DNA of 64,000 nt from Patagioenas fasciata (GCF_037038585.1 NC_092521.1:106594398-106658397), one strand, 5' to 3'; numbered from the stretch's first letter, positions 11,001-23,193 are shown. Numbers and translations are program-made. Notes: generated by a model not told the origin, from the sequence alone.

Positions 11001-13789
11001 AATGGGCTGCTTTCAGCTCAGTGCATCCATCTTTAACCAAACCTGCTATAGTCTCTCTTGATGCCCTTATGTCAACTGACTTTGAGCTTTTGTGTGTGCA
11101 ATGGAAGTTTCTGGGCCTTGCATTTTGTCCTCAAGAGACCTGTGAGAATTCAGGAGCATATGGATTATAGGAAAAGACAATACAACCACATTGGTTTGCA
11201 CAAGTTGAAGAGACTTCGATGCAAAACTACAAAGATGAGAAAAGACAAGTGTGAAACTGGAGGGAACAGAAGTTTTATGCCTTGAGCTAGCACACATGCA
11301 CTCAATCAAAGATTAGTTTGTTAGCACAGGTAAAGTGTTGTGTAGCTCAGGGCTTCAGAACCAGCTAACTGAGGTAATGAGCGTGCACCCTTTGGTGGGA
11401 TTCACTTGAAGACAGCGAAGTGTGGAGAGGACAAGGTTCCTGTGGCTGTCACTTTTGAGAAGTGATTGGTTGCAAGAAAGCATAACACAGGCAAACTTAC
11501 CGCTATACTCCAGCGTCACTAAAAGCAGAGGTATAGTGACTTTCAAAGGTTAAGGCAGCAGCCTTCACAGTTAATCAGATGCCATTGTTTGTGCATTTTC
11601 TGCTGTCCACTACAAGGTGCCTGCCTGGCAGCTTTGCAAAAGAGACACATGAATACACACACAAATTAAATTACCAGGACTGCTTGCACGGGAACCTACT
11701 GCAAGAGCAGTATTACACACACATGTGACTACTTGTAGTTTGGGGCCTGCAGTACAATGCCTATACTTTATCCATTAAAAGATACTCTTGTTTTACTTTG
11801 AAATCTCACTTCTCTCTCTTTCCTCCTCTTGTGTATTTATTCTCATACGTTTGCAAGACTTAATTAGCAGCACTGCTCTGGACCTGCATACCTGATCACC
11901 TGTTCATTAACCCATGGGAGACCATAAAAGCTAAATACCTTTGAGTAGAACCAAGTATTTTTCCTTAAAAAATAACAGGATAAACATATTAAACACAGCT
12001 TTTCTTTTTTTCCTTTGGTGTAAGCAAGCAAATGTCTCTGGAAAGGGTGTTTTTGATAATACACTTACAAGAAAGGGTGTTTCGATGACATGTTTAGGAG
12101 CGGGGAGACAGCTTTCCAAGGGGTAAGTTTATTGGATACGTGGATGGACCAGCTTGTATAAATTCCCCAGCTCTGCAGAGCTGCTCTTTGCACTTTATTT
12201 TTTTAATTTCTTTTCTGAAGGTAGCCTGCAGACCTGAATTTGGCTGTGAGTATCAGAAGCCTGGCAGAGAGCAAACCCAAGTCACCTGCCTGCTCCTGGA
12301 ATGCCAAAAGCACCACAAGGCTGGGGCAGGGGGGCCAGGGAACAGTTCAAAAGCTCAGGCACTGGGCAAATGAAAACATAACTGCAGCTGAGGACCATTT
12401 CCTGATATTTCCCTGCTGTTTTTCAGCAAGTGGGGCTGGGAGGGGGAAGGGTCTGGAAAATATTAAATTGGTCCCAGAGAGCATTTAAAAAAAATCTGGA
12501 ATTCTGCAGACATTAACTGTCTGTTGCATGGCTGTGTGTTTTTCTTGTAAATCCAGCAGAGTTATGTAACATGTTTGATTTTTTTAAACTTTCCTTTCTT
12601 TTCAAGGTACCACCAGAGCTTTTGGCTAATGTTTCCATCTTTATAACAAAGGACGTTTTAAGTATGTGTTTTTACTTTGCATGAATAACTAAGTTGATTT
12701 AAGAACAAACACAAAACCTGAGCAATTCTCATTCAGATCTGCATTCGTGCAGAGGTTTGCCTTTCTCTTTATGTTGTGTGAGTCCTACTGTAAAATGGCT
12801 TTTGACAAAAGATGATACTCTTTACTTATTTACTTTCAGGGTGAGGCTTTATTTGGGGTGGGAGAGTTAAAGGCACAACTATACAGGGAGCAGTTTAAAT
12901 GGCTTAGCATAACCCTCTTTTCTTTCTAATCTTTCTCGGCACATATAGTGGGATTATAAAACACATGTCTTTTCATTATGTTTCCCAGACATAGTGAAGT
13001 TGTTAAGTCTGCCACATTTGTCTGTCCTTTCTCAACCTCCCGCATTTTTGGCTTGGGGTGAAAGAGCAGTGTTTTCCCCCATAATCGGCTGGCAGAGCAG
13101 GAAAGGCAGTGTCCCTGCATCTGAATAGCAGAACATGATAAATGACATCTTTTCTGAAGCCTTTTAACATTGGCCCCTTTGGGGGGAAAATTCTCTTGGT
13201 TAGGTTTTATTTTTGGAGTATCAAAAGGAGAGGTTAACGGAGGTAGTGGATAGAGATAACAGAATGGCCAAAGTGTTTCTTTTTGACATGAGAAGTTTGT
13301 TCATTTTTTTTCTCTAGAACAATCCACAGGAATTAGTTTATTTGTGTATGCTGGTCTCAGGATGTGACCCAGGGTACCTACAGGTCTTGGATAAGTGGAT
13401 CATGGTGATTCAGTTCTTGGTTCTTGATGGGAATGATGTTCATACTTTTTTTTTTCTTAGCAAAGCTCAGAACAGTTTTTAAAAGTATCTCAGTAATAAT
13501 GTTACTTACTAGAGGAATTTTGACAATGTAAAAAGGCCATGCTTGTCTTGGAGAATTTTCCATTTCTGGCTCTAATGTACAGTTCACCCATAAGTATGTC
13601 AATATCAGATTCAGGCTTATTTTATTCTACCTCCCCCATACTCACATGCTGTATTCAGATTTGTAACCAGATTAAGATAGCCAGGGTATCACTGACCATG
13701 GCAGAGCTCATTACTGCTACTGGCACAAAAATGTTGCTGGTACCAAAGACAACTAGTGTAACGCATACTAACTCTTGTTGAGATAAATC
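8081..13789. other. AT-rich unique sequence, no gene recognised
   Basis: No exon, RNA gene or interspersed repeat could be supported on either strand. Minor items are an A-run and TTTA repeat near 10.5 kb and a few pyrimidine tracts (for example 11808-11828). The longest frames (103 codons minus at 10628-10939; about 80 codons elsewhere) have no recognisable domains and fit chance in AT-rich DNA. Confidence 0.6.
10512..10563. repeat. Low-complexity A-run (15 A) plus TTTA repeat
   Basis: A 15-base A-run at 10512-10526 is followed 22 bases later by about four TTTA units at 10548-10563. No retroelement body is recognisable upstream, so I treat this as simple sequence and not as a poly-A tail. 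Confidence 0.7.
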
Positions 13790-14374
13790 CATGGATCCTC
13801 ATGGGAAGCATCCATGAGTGTTGACTGAGAAGGAAGATCTCATTGCAAGGCCACTCTCAATAATCTTTTCCCAGTTGTGGTGGCTAGGAGAAGTGCCTGA
13901 AGATTGGAGGAAAGAAAATGTCACTCCTATCTTCAAGACAGTTAAGAAGGAGCAGCCAGGGAACTACAAGCTGGTCAGCCTCATCTCGATCCCTGGAAAG
14001 GTGATGGAGCACCTCATCCTGAAAACCATTTTGAGGCACATGAAAGACAAGAAATGCCTCAAGAGTAGTCAGCATGGCTTCACCACGGGGAAGTCATGCT
14101 TGCCCGACCTGATAACCTTTCTACAATGAGCTGATGTGCCTGGCAGATTATGGGAAAGCAGTGGCTACTGCCTACTGGACCTTCAGTAAGGCCTCCCTCA
14201 CTGTCTCCAATAAAAGCCTCACAGCCACTTAAGCTATTGCTGTAGGGGCTGGATGACCAGACAGTGAGGCGGACTGACCACTGACTGAATGGCTGGGCCC
14301 TAAGGATGGTGATGAGTGGCACAAAGTCTAGTTAGAGGCTGGTAAGTAGCAGTGTACCCCAGGAGTCAGTACTG
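13790..14374 (+). mobile_element. CR1 LINE, left (forward) segment of a rearranged copy
   Basis: This is a forward CR1 ORF2 segment, starting near 13790 and covering the start of the reverse-transcriptase domain through the SVPQGSVLGP-like motif at about 14350-14372. Beyond the junction at 14371-14380 the sequence matches CR1 only on the opposite strand. The last forward codons and the first reverse ones share a few bases around AGTACTGG, consistent with a short-homology junction. The 5' part of the element is missing, as is usual for LINE copies. Confidence 0.85.
13818..14330 (+). pseudogene. CR1 ORF2 reverse-transcriptase N-terminal remnant
   Basis: An open stretch from 13818 to 14129 encodes the fingers of a CR1-type reverse transcriptase. 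Recognisable pieces are ARPLSIIFSQLWWLGEVPED, GNYKLVSLISIPGKVMEHLI and SSQHGFTTGKSCLPDLITF. A stop and frame change follow at about 14127. The motif A region then reads YWTFSKASLTVSN where active copies have YLDFSKAFDTVSH, so the catalytic aspartate is gone. The reading continues, decayed, to the GVPQGS-like motif near 14350. It is a dead ORF from an old copy. Confidence 0.82.
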
Positions 14375-14799
14375 GTCTAGTCTCTTAAATCATCTGTGTG
14401 ACCCCTCACTGGACTCTCCGCAGTATGCCCATCTCTCTCTTGTACTGGGTAGCCCTAACTGGACACTACTTCAGGTGTGGCCTCACCACTTTGCCTAATG
14501 CAGCCCAGGATACTGGTAGTCTTCTCTGCTGCAAGGACACATTGCTGGCACATGTTCAACTTGGTGTCCACCAGGACTCCCAGATCCTTTTCTGCCAAGG
14601 TGCTTTTTGGCTGGGTGGCCCCCAGCATATACTGGTGCCTGGGGTTTTTCCTCACCAGCTATCGCACTTTGCACTTCTTGCTGAACTTCATGAGGTTCCT
14701 GACAGCCCATTTCTCCAGCCTGTCAAGCTCATGCTGGATGGCAGCACAATCTTCTGGTCCATCAGCCACTCCTACTAACTTTGTGTCATTTGCAAACTG
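14375..14799 (-). mobile_element. CR1 LINE, inverted middle segment
   Basis: Read on the minus strand this gives FANDTKLVGVADGPEDCAAI from 14799, then AEKDLGVLVDTKLNMCQQCV and LAAEKTTSILGCIRQ. It ends near 14375 in a KMIRGLEHL-like region. In CR1 ORF2 order it lies exactly between the forward left segment (ending at the PQGSV motif) and the forward right segment (starting at GLFSLGK). Roughly 60 bp of consensus are missing at its upstream edge and about 27 bp at its downstream edge. It is therefore best read as an inverted internal part of the same element. Confidence 0.82.
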
Positions 14800-15164
14800 G
14801 GACTGTTCAGCCTAGGGAAGACTCAGGGGGGTTTCACTCATGTCTATAAATATCTGAAAGGAGGGTATAAGGAAGACTAAGCCAGGCTCTCTTCAGTGGT
14901 GCCCAGTGACAGGACCAGAGGCAATGGGCACACAGGAAGTTGCCTCTGAACTTCAGGAAACACTTTTTTACTGTGAGGGTGACTGGGCAGTGGGACAGGT
15001 TGCCCAGAAAGGTGGTGGAGACTCCATGCTTGGAGATATTCAAAAGCTGTTTGAATGTGGTCCTGGGCAACTGGTGCGAGATGGCCATGGCTGATCAAGG
15101 AGGTTGGACCTGGTAACCTCCAGAAGTTCTTTCCAATCTCAACTACTCTGTGATTCTGTCATAA
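14800..15164 (+). mobile_element. CR1 LINE, right (forward) segment with 3' tail
   Basis: This is the forward CR1 3' part. It begins at GACTGTTCAGCCTAGGGAAG (14801, the GLFSLEK region), continues through the ORF2 C-terminus (LPRKVVETPxLEIFK-like, near 15020) and the GGTTGGACCTGGTAACCTCC 3' UTR (15101), and ends in the octamer tail TGTGATTCTGTCATA at about 15149-15163. Several stops and frameshifts break the coding part. Its tail defines the true 3' end of the rearranged element. Confidence 0.88.
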
Positions 15165-18100
15165 GTTAGTATTTAATGATTATTATACTGAGTCTGGAAT
15201 TCACTCTGGAAAAATTAAATCTGATAAACCTGATTTTCCCTTAACTCCGCATGTTCATACTCCTTCTCAGGAAAAAACAGTGTTTTGGAAAAATTATTAA
15301 AAGCAGCGCTGCTCTTGCATAGTTATTAGACTCAGGGCTTATGACTGACTCCAGTGCATCACTCTGTCATTCCACTGGTGCCAAAGGGCCTAGGTACTGC
15401 TCTGCATAGCTGAGGTACCATCCTACCTCGTCCAGAAGAGAGCAGTTAGTTTCTTTAGTCTTTAAAACTAGATGCTACGTCTAAACTCCTTCCAAAAAGC
15501 AGTACTGTTTGTGCAGACTTTGAAAAATGTGAAATGTTATAGAAGAGCACATTCCTTCTTAGTTTTGCTTGATTCTTAGATTGTGCCATTTAAAGCAGTA
15601 TGCAGTAACTGCAATGTATTAATCCTCTCATAAAATACTGTTGACTAAGGTCTATTCAAAACTGGCATAGATTGATCTATCCTATTTAACACTTTTTTTT
15701 CTTTTTGCCGGCCTAAGCACAATGAGCTTTTTTCTTCTAAAAAAATAAGTTTTGTTATGTCCAGATAATCTGAATAATAAGAAACAGTCTGTTAACACAT
15801 ACTGTTAAGGCAAATGGGAGTCTTTCAGCAATCGTATACTAGAACAACAAAATTGTTCAGTACAGAGGAAAGCTAAATATTTGAAGAATAGAAGGCTGAG
15901 AATTGCACAACCCTGACAACATGTGCAAAATTTAGGAGCTGCTCCTGTTCCCACTGCAACAATGCTAAAAATTCCCTGAGCTTTTGAAAGAATTTCAAAT
16001 AACTTATGCAATCCATTTTTTTCTCTGTAGATGTTCCAACACAGAAGCAGGGTCATGAAACAAATATAAATTTTGTGCTGCTCAGTAAAAATAATAGCAC
16101 CACAAGGAAAATGTTCATCTTGCCTGACTAATCTCTCTCCCACCAAATAACTGGCTATAATTTCATTAATGACTTCAGACTGGTGCATTTCCTGGAGAGT
16201 TAATGGCAGACTTGATGCTAATACACCTAGCTTTGCCTCAGGCTGTGGTCATTATTCTCTAGGAAGTGATCTATATCTTAGCCACAGTTAGTTAATTTGA
16301 AAACACTACACATCTGTGCATTTTTTCTTCTTTCCTTATACTCCTTGGTCCTCCCCAATCTCCCTCTGGTTTTGCTAGTGACAAGGCTGAAACACATCTT
16401 TTCGAACTGCTAACAATGGTGGAGGAAGCAGGAGGTGGACTGAATAGTTAAGGAAACTCTTTATTCTATTCCTATTTACTTAAATAATGATGGGTCATTA
16501 ATGCTTGCCTGACCCTCCTATAAGTGAAACCACATTTACTACTTTCTTTAAAAAGACACCCTTGTCATTGCAGATACTGCACTGGATCAATTTTGTGGTA
16601 ATGAGTTTCCTGAATTGCCAAATAATGTAAGTTGGGAGCATTTGAGTGGTCTAGGACAGGGTCACTACCTTGTGGAATCCACAGATAAAATTCCCTTCTA
16701 ACTACGAACAAATAACCACTGAATTTTTTTGCATACAAGTGGCATAGTCAAGGACTAATCCAGAGGGGATGTTTGCATTTGAGTCCAAAAATGTTCTTGG
16801 TTACCTCTGTTAAAGGAAGTTGTAATAAAGTTCTGTGATCTCTTTGGCAAGGTTAGCTGACAAGTTGCCCAGCTGCATTTGAAGAATATTTATACAAAGG
16901 GAAGTGGTAGTACTAGTCAAGAAAGTGATAACCTTAGTTACCTAACAGCAGCGTGACTCTCTGTCCCCTTCTAATTCTCGATTCTACTTTGCTTTTGAGA
17001 AAACAGATACTATTTTTTTTAAACGTAGCAGAACGAGCTGCAGAGCCATACGAAACATTGGCTGGATTAGTTAAGCTTTGTAAACACTTTCAAACACACC
17101 AAGTCGTATTTAGAAGATGATAGTAATTAAAAGTAGGGTCAAAGCACTAAAGCAATGGAAGTGATCATTCCAGTAAGGTAGAACAGTGAAAAGTCTTCCA
17201 GAAGGGGCTGACATTTCCACATTCATACCATTTCATTTCTGTAGAGGGATTTCAAACCTGTCAATAGCCATTCCTATACTGTCAAAGTAACAATACTGAT
17301 TTAAGTTCTTTCTTCTTCCTGTTTTTTCTTTGTGGATCAGTCAATAAGGACCAGATGAACTCCCTTGGAGTGGATAAGCCAGTACAACTGCCAGTTGGAG
17401 AGGTTGCCTTTGACTAGCTCATAAAAGTCACCTTCATATACACGTTCCCACATTATGGCTCCAGTCAGTTTGGGATATTTCAAATACAACTCATTAGTCA
17501 TGATCTGTGACTTCTCAAGGAAAAGTTTACATGACATTATCAGACCTTCAGGTTATCTGAGAATAGCTCTTCCTGTACAATGACCCTTTCTCCTTAAATA
17601 TATTCCTCATCCCACAGAAATAATTCATTTGTCCATTCAGACTATTTGAACACACAGTTCAGGTGGAGGGAAAATCACGGGAAGATTTATGCAGTGAAAA
17701 TAACCCGACAGCCCAGAAACAACCCCATATAGGCTACTCAGTGTATACCTGAACTCGTCCATGAACAAGATCAACTCATTTTATAAAGTAAAATTGCTCA
17801 AGTCACTTGAAGTTGAGTGCCTGGCATAATGGGGGCCAAGCACTCAATTAGAACGTTCAAATAGTACAAATAAATAATAATAATGTTAAAAAAACTAAAA
17901 TAATTTTCCTTTTTAGCTGTATAAAAGACATATTGTTTTGACCTAAATCATAACATGCCAGACGTTATCACATAAATGTTCAGAAATGATTTCTCATATT
18001 TTCTGTTCTTTGAGGAAAAACAAATCTGATTAAGCCACTTCCTCTAAATATATTTTAAGGTGCCTCTGCTAGAACACCAAATTTCAAATGTTTGGAAATA

Positions 18101-18954
18101 GGTAATGAACTGTTCAGTAACAGACAGACATCTTTTACAACATGACTGTCGAATGTGTCTTGAACGTCTCAGGACATGTCAGAGGCAGGGAAGCACTGAT
18201 TTATACTTTGTTTTTTACAGAGGAGAAAACTTGGAAACCCAAAGAGAAGACAGCTGAAAGTTTTGTATTTGATCCCTTAATTATAGTAGTAAGAGTTATC
18301 CAGTGTTACGGCATTGGGTCCTGGTGGGAACTACAGACCCTCAGCACTGTGAGTAAGGCAGCTGTGCCTTTCCTGAAGCTGGAGATCTAAGAATTAAAGC
18401 ATGTAAAATTACAGCACATTTCTGCAAACTTACACTGTATGGGATTGCAAACGCCTTTGGCAAAGAGGGAAACTGAGCCCCAATCTTTACGTTTACAGTG
18501 CCGTGCTTCCACCACATGGTTGTCCTTCCTGCCCCTCAGCAGTACGCATCCTTTTGCAGGCAGGGAAAATAAGTTATGTTAAAAACTAAAGAGAAAGAAT
18601 TAATGTACACAGGCAGGCAGATTACACAAAGAAGCAGGAAATTCCTTTAGGTTCTCCCCTTCTTAAATTGTTTTCAAAGTAATTCTTGGTGTCAGCTTTA
18701 AATACCCATTACTACCTCTAAAGTTACTTGGGTACTATTAGCTCGCTTTACTGACAGATTACTGGAAGCCTCGCTTTGCTACTGCACAAAAGCAACGCGC
18801 CCTCCGAAGCACACTCTTTTGCGAGTTATTAGTTTCGTTGTTATTGTATCCATACTACTCGGTGATCCAAAAACCCTCCCACCAGCATAGGGAAGGCTAA
18901 GTTTCCCCAGCTGGAGACAAGAGCTTTCGGCACTGGCTCTCTGATTTGTCGTCC
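15165..18954. other. AT-rich unique sequence, no gene recognised
   Basis: No exon or repeat family was recognised. A 127-codon frame on the minus strand (15805-16188) and a 66-codon frame (17337-17537, minus, containing YPKLTGAIMWERVYEGDFYE) have no family resemblance I can name and no supporting splice sites. GC content rises from about 18.78 kb toward the CpG island. Confidence 0.55.
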
Positions 18955-19775
18955 TGGCTCCGGAGGGGGCACGGTGTGGTCAGCTCAGGAGCCCGGTAAC
19001 AAAAGGGGAAGCAGAGAGGGAACGAGCTCGGAAAGCGGCCGCGAACTAGCAGAGCTCAGGCCGGCTGGGGAAGCCCCGCATCAGCCGCGCAGAGACTGAG
19101 GGCTCATGGCTGCCGGCTGCGGGTGAGGAGGGGGCAGAGCCCCGGGGCTGCGCTGGAGGCGAGGAGCGGCCGAGAGTACCCGATGGGCGGCCGGGCGAGC
19201 CTGGCGTGCCACGGGAGGGAGCTGCATCTCCTGCCCCGTCGCCGCTCGGCGCCAGAAGAGCCCGAAACGATGATTCAGGTATGCGGGATATGCTCCCCAG
19301 TCCTGGCGCGGAAGGGGCGGCGAGGAGTCTGGCGGCACTGCCGGACCCGCGGCCACCCCCGTCGGGCTCGGCCTGTGGCCGCCGAAGGGCGGGCCGCGAG
19401 GACGCGCCTGCGCCCGGTGCGGAGAGTACCGCTGTGCTTTGCTCCGCTGGGCCCGGCCGCGGGGCGCGGTCTGCAGCTCCGCTCCGCGCCGCCCGGAGCG
19501 GCGTGCGGTGTGCGTGGCAGCGGCGGCGCCCGCCTTTCTCCGCGGCGGTGAGGAAAGCAAAGGCGCGGGTGTGTGGGGCGGCCTCTCGGTACCCTCCGTA
19601 ACTCCTGCCGGGGTTGCCCGACGCATTGTCCGAGTCCGGTGCGCGTACGCAGCAGCTCGCCTTCCCCGCCGCGCCGGTGTCGTTCCGGGCGCCGAGGCCG
19701 CGGGACTTGGTCAGCGGTGCTGCTGCCCTGTGGCACTGGGTCCGCTGCCACATGCCAGAGTATGCGTTCGCCTTC
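18955..19775. promoter_or_regulatory. CpG island 1, probable promoter
   Basis: About 820 bp of very GC- and CpG-rich sequence sits abruptly in AT-rich DNA. It has several GC-box-like GGGCGG cores (19184, 19315, 19388). Unmethylated islands of this kind mark most vertebrate promoters. No TATA box is evident. Donor-like sites on the plus strand follow bases 19122 (CGG|GTGAGG), 19278 (CAG|GTATGC), 19547 (GCG|GTGAGG) and 19860 (AGG|GTGAGT), which favours plus-strand transcription. Long frames here (for example 268 codons, minus, 19046-19852) are arginine/proline/alanine-rich and open on both strands, as expected from GC richness alone. I do not annotate them as genes. The gene served is unidentified. 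Confidence 0.75.
19106..19122 (+). CDS. Candidate short first coding exon in CpG island 1 (hypothetical)
   Basis: An ATG at 19106 with G at position +4 (GGGCTCATGGCTGCC) encodes MAAGC and runs into a good donor, CGG|GTGAGG, after 17 coding bases. Very short first coding exons in CpG islands are common in vertebrates. Nothing downstream identifies the protein, and no joined exon can be shown. The alternative donors at 19278, 19547 and 19860 are equally possible, as is a non-coding first exon. Treat this as a pointer only. Confidence 0.12.
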
Positions 19776-22700
19776 CTCTTCGTGTAAATATTACCCGTTA
19801 GCTTTGAATATGCACCTAAAACGCTTTTTGGGGCAATTAGGGAAATGTCCAAAAATGAGGGTGAGTTGATGATCCTGAAGTGCCAACTTTAATGGTTATG
19901 GAAGTTTGATAAACTTTAAATAATTATGGTTTTAAACCTCTTTGATCTCAGCGATGGGTTCTCTTCGAATTCATGACTGTGGACAAAAACAGAAACTGCC
20001 AAAATAGCAGCCTCTCGGCACAACTGCAAATCGGAAGTACCAGAAACCTCTCTAGAGCATTAGCTGAGAGTCTCAGAGCCGTGCAACTCATTCCAGAGAC
20101 TCATTCAAGCATCTCTATTTCTGGTTTGCTAAGCGAACCTCTGGACCTTTGAAGTTTCATGCTTTTCTTTCTGGGTTACCTCTGAAAGCTTGATTCAACA
20201 ACGGATTTAAATTAATTTTAAGCACATGTTTAAATGTTTTTGCTGACTAGGGTTCGGCATGCTGTAGCAGTCTCCCTCTCCCCTTGCATGCTTAAGTGAG
20301 CATACTCTTTCATTTCAAATTCCTTCTGAAAACATACAATTTCTGTTGAAACATTTTAGGATTAGTTTCCCAGAAATTAATGAATAATATACCACACAAG
20401 TGGTACACTGGATATATGCACTGAACAATCAAGCTCTCTTTGACCATCTCATGTGCACTCTGTGAAACGGTCTCCATCACTCTTGTCTAACATTTCAAGC
20501 CAAGCAGTTTCAAATAACCATTTTATTATAAAAAGCTGCCAAGGAAATATGTGAGTATGTTTTCCTGCCAGAATTGCATTCCTCTATGGTGTAACATGGC
20601 CAGTGTTCAGTTGAAGAGAAGTTACTCATTTAAAGGGCTGAAGTTTCTGCATTCTCTCAGAATTAGGAGAAGGAGCTTTATTTCATTTGAAAGCATATAT
20701 GATTATCTCCAATGATCTCTTGCCAAAGAAACATTGGCCTGTGACCTTAGGCATAATATTAAACTTAAAAATCATAATGTTAAAATGGAAAGAAAAAATA
20801 CGGTAACGCACCTTTTTTCAGGGATTTGATAAATAGAAATTTTCTAATAATTCTTAGTTCCAGCACTATGAGTCCAATTTTAGAATCTTAACGGAGTATG
20901 CTTTGTTAAAGGGAAGTTGACTAATTGATCATTGCACAGTGACTTAGCTGGCACCAGGACCTCAATTTTGCGGGGTTCTCTAGAAACACAGTACGAAAAT
21001 ATTCCCCACTTTGGAAGCAAAGTCATGCCTTGTTCTTTTTCATACTGGCGCTTACATTGTTAGGACTTAGGAATAGGTAACCCTATTACTGAAACACTGG
21101 GACACTGCTGTGATACCTTTTCACAATGACAGTTATGCCCCACCACACTTTGATTCCTTTATTTCTTTATGGCTGCCTGGGGCTGCTAATTGTGAATCTG
21201 CTGCTCAGAGAGCTTTCCAGCTTATTAATGATATTAATATTGTTTAGGAGTAACTCCTTTTAAGCTAGATTTTACTTCCAAGTTTGTCCTTGATTCTTCC
21301 TTTCTTCCTTGTTATCATGAAGGGTCAACCTGAGCATTGAACCCAGGAGCAAAAGACCAAGCTACACGATGTTAAATTCCTCTTCTTGTGGCACTTAAAA
21401 AGGCAGCGAGAGGGTGACACCAAGCAAGAAAATAGAGAAGTCTGTTCGTTTCCTTAGCACCAGTCCATAGGGATATGGCAGGGACTGCTGGGGCTAAGCA
21501 GAGCTTTACCACCCTCAGACTAATTTCCATGAAATGGATGGTCTGCATTCTTCTCTTATTATATATTAGTATAAATCAAAAATTTCTTCTCTGAAACCAA
21601 TTGCATTTCATCAGTTTTAAATTAGTACGAGTGATAGGGGAAGCTGGGCCAGTAATTCTCAAAATATTGGTTATAAAATGACTTCAAATGATGGAGTAAT
21701 CATTTCAAAATCAAAGCTGGCATAGGTTCCAATTTATGCTGCTATTATGGAACAGAAAATATGGGCAGGATGTATAAACATCTGCGGCATTATTTTACAT
21801 CGGGAACATGAAAAAGGAGGCAACAAGCAACGGGGTAAAATATGAGCTTTCTGTTTAATTAAATTTCTATTAATCTTTCTGTTTAATTAAATTTCTATTA
21901 ATCTTTCTCTTCCAGCAGGAAGATGTAGAATTATACAATAGTCCATCTGAATTTCTGTCACTAGGTGGTTGAAATAGTTAGACATTCTACCTCAGAATAT
22001 GCCAAAAGGTTTTAACACCAAGTTGAGGGGGAAATGGCATAAATTTGACTCTAGGAAGGTGTTTTAAAGAGTGAGGGGGTTTGTTTTGTATTTTCAAGGC
22101 AAAGGGTAGATTTTTCTAGTATCATTACGCTAGACAAGTATTTTTCTCTTTGAATCAATGAAATTAAGCTAACTTAAAATTGGCACTAATGCCATAGGTT
22201 TGCAGTTACGTTTTTTGTTTAGGCCTTGTCTTTGAGTGGTTTATCAGCTTTCTGTGGGGAGCTGGCTCAGTTTCTGTAGGCAATCATTTCTGCACAAATC
22301 CCAGTGTTACCTGAAAAGTCATTGCCTTAATGTTAACTTTTTAACCATGTCTTTAAATTTCTTTTTCTTTGTGTATAATATTGTAAGGGAGGTCAGACTC
22401 CCTGAACAGTCTTTAGTGATGTCAGACTCAAAGTAAAAAGTAAAGCAAATCAAGTAACTTTTTCAGAGTTTCTGAGTAAATACATAAAACACTTCAGGCT
22501 TCCTGATCCTCAGTATAATGCTTTTCCACTGAAGCATATTACTTTTTTAAGCCATGAGTTGTCATTGTGCAATGCAAGGAAAAAGAACTGTGCAAATGGA
22601 TCTTCATACTGTCTTCTCTATATACCAGACTTCCATATTGTATCTCTGACTCTGGTGAAAGTGTGCAAATGTGAGGATGCTACTTTACATCAGAGAATAG

Positions 22701-23185
22701 TCACCAATATTACACAGTCCATAATCTCCCTGCAGGAATGTTCTGGCTTCTGATGATGATGACTTATTTGTACAGATGAAAAGAACAGGAAGAAAAGCAG
22801 TTCTTCCAGGAAGATTTTAAAGGGGTTTTGGATTGCATACTAAGCAAATAGCAGCATTGGCCCAAAATGCCCAAAAGCTCAGAAGTTTTTAGCATAATTT
22901 CCTTGTATCATGTTATGCGACAGAAAAGCCAGAAGAAAGCAATGAGAATCCTTCAGAATAATTTTGGTTTTGTGAGTGCTAAGTCCTCTGTGCAGATTGC
23001 AGGCCAAGATGATGACCACTATAGAAGACCCAGCCAGTGGGGGCCTTATTAGTCAAATCCTAATCAAGAAGCTGATGAATCCTGTGGGCCAATAACCCTT
23101 TATTAATAAATATGTTATTTTATCTAATGAATACATTCTGGAGGGAAGTGGCATCGTTTTTATTATCATACATAGGTGGAAAATC
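19776..23185. other. AT-rich sequence downstream of CpG island 1, no exon recognised
   Basis: If the first island drives plus-strand transcription, this would be first intron. The exon could run to the AGG|GTGAGT donor at 19860. No later exon is recognisable by frame or splice sites. The only structured item is the 28-bp tandem duplication at 21847-21902. Confidence 0.55.
21847..21902. repeat. Perfect 28-bp tandem duplication
   Basis: Two identical, directly adjacent 28-bp units lie at 21847-21874 and 21875-21902. Each begins CTTTCTGTTTAATTAAATTT, and the first bases of a third unit (CTTTCT) follow. Absence of any mismatch suggests a recent duplication by replication slippage. Each unit contains the palindrome TTTAATTAAA. 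Confidence 0.95.
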
Positions 23186-23193
23186 CCTTAGAC
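23186..23193. repeat. Target-site duplication, left copy (8 bp)
   Basis: CCTTAGAC directly precedes the CAG terminus of the element at 23194. It matches CCTTAGGC after the element at seven of eight bases. An 8-bp duplication is the signature of hAT-superfamily transposition. Confidence 0.85.

Noticed and set aside
14375-15164. Simple twin-primed CR1 with a 5' inversion
   Set aside because: Possible, but the forward CR1 segment just to its left ends where the inverted content begins, so one rearranged element is simpler. Kept as the alternative in the finding.
15805-16188. 127-codon minus-strand frame as a gene
   Set aside because: Unrecognised, Cys/Phe/Leu-rich by composition, with no supporting signals.
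18959-18975. GGAGGGGGCAC as a CTCF site at the edge of CpG island 1
   Set aside because: The AGGGGGC core is present but the upstream half of the motif mismatches at several positions.
19046-19852. 268-codon minus-strand frame, with overlapping frames of 181, 158, 142, 131 and 120 codons, in CpG island 1
   Set aside because: Arg/Pro/Ala/Gly-rich and open in several frames on both strands at once, which GC-rich DNA produces by chance. No domain is recognisable.
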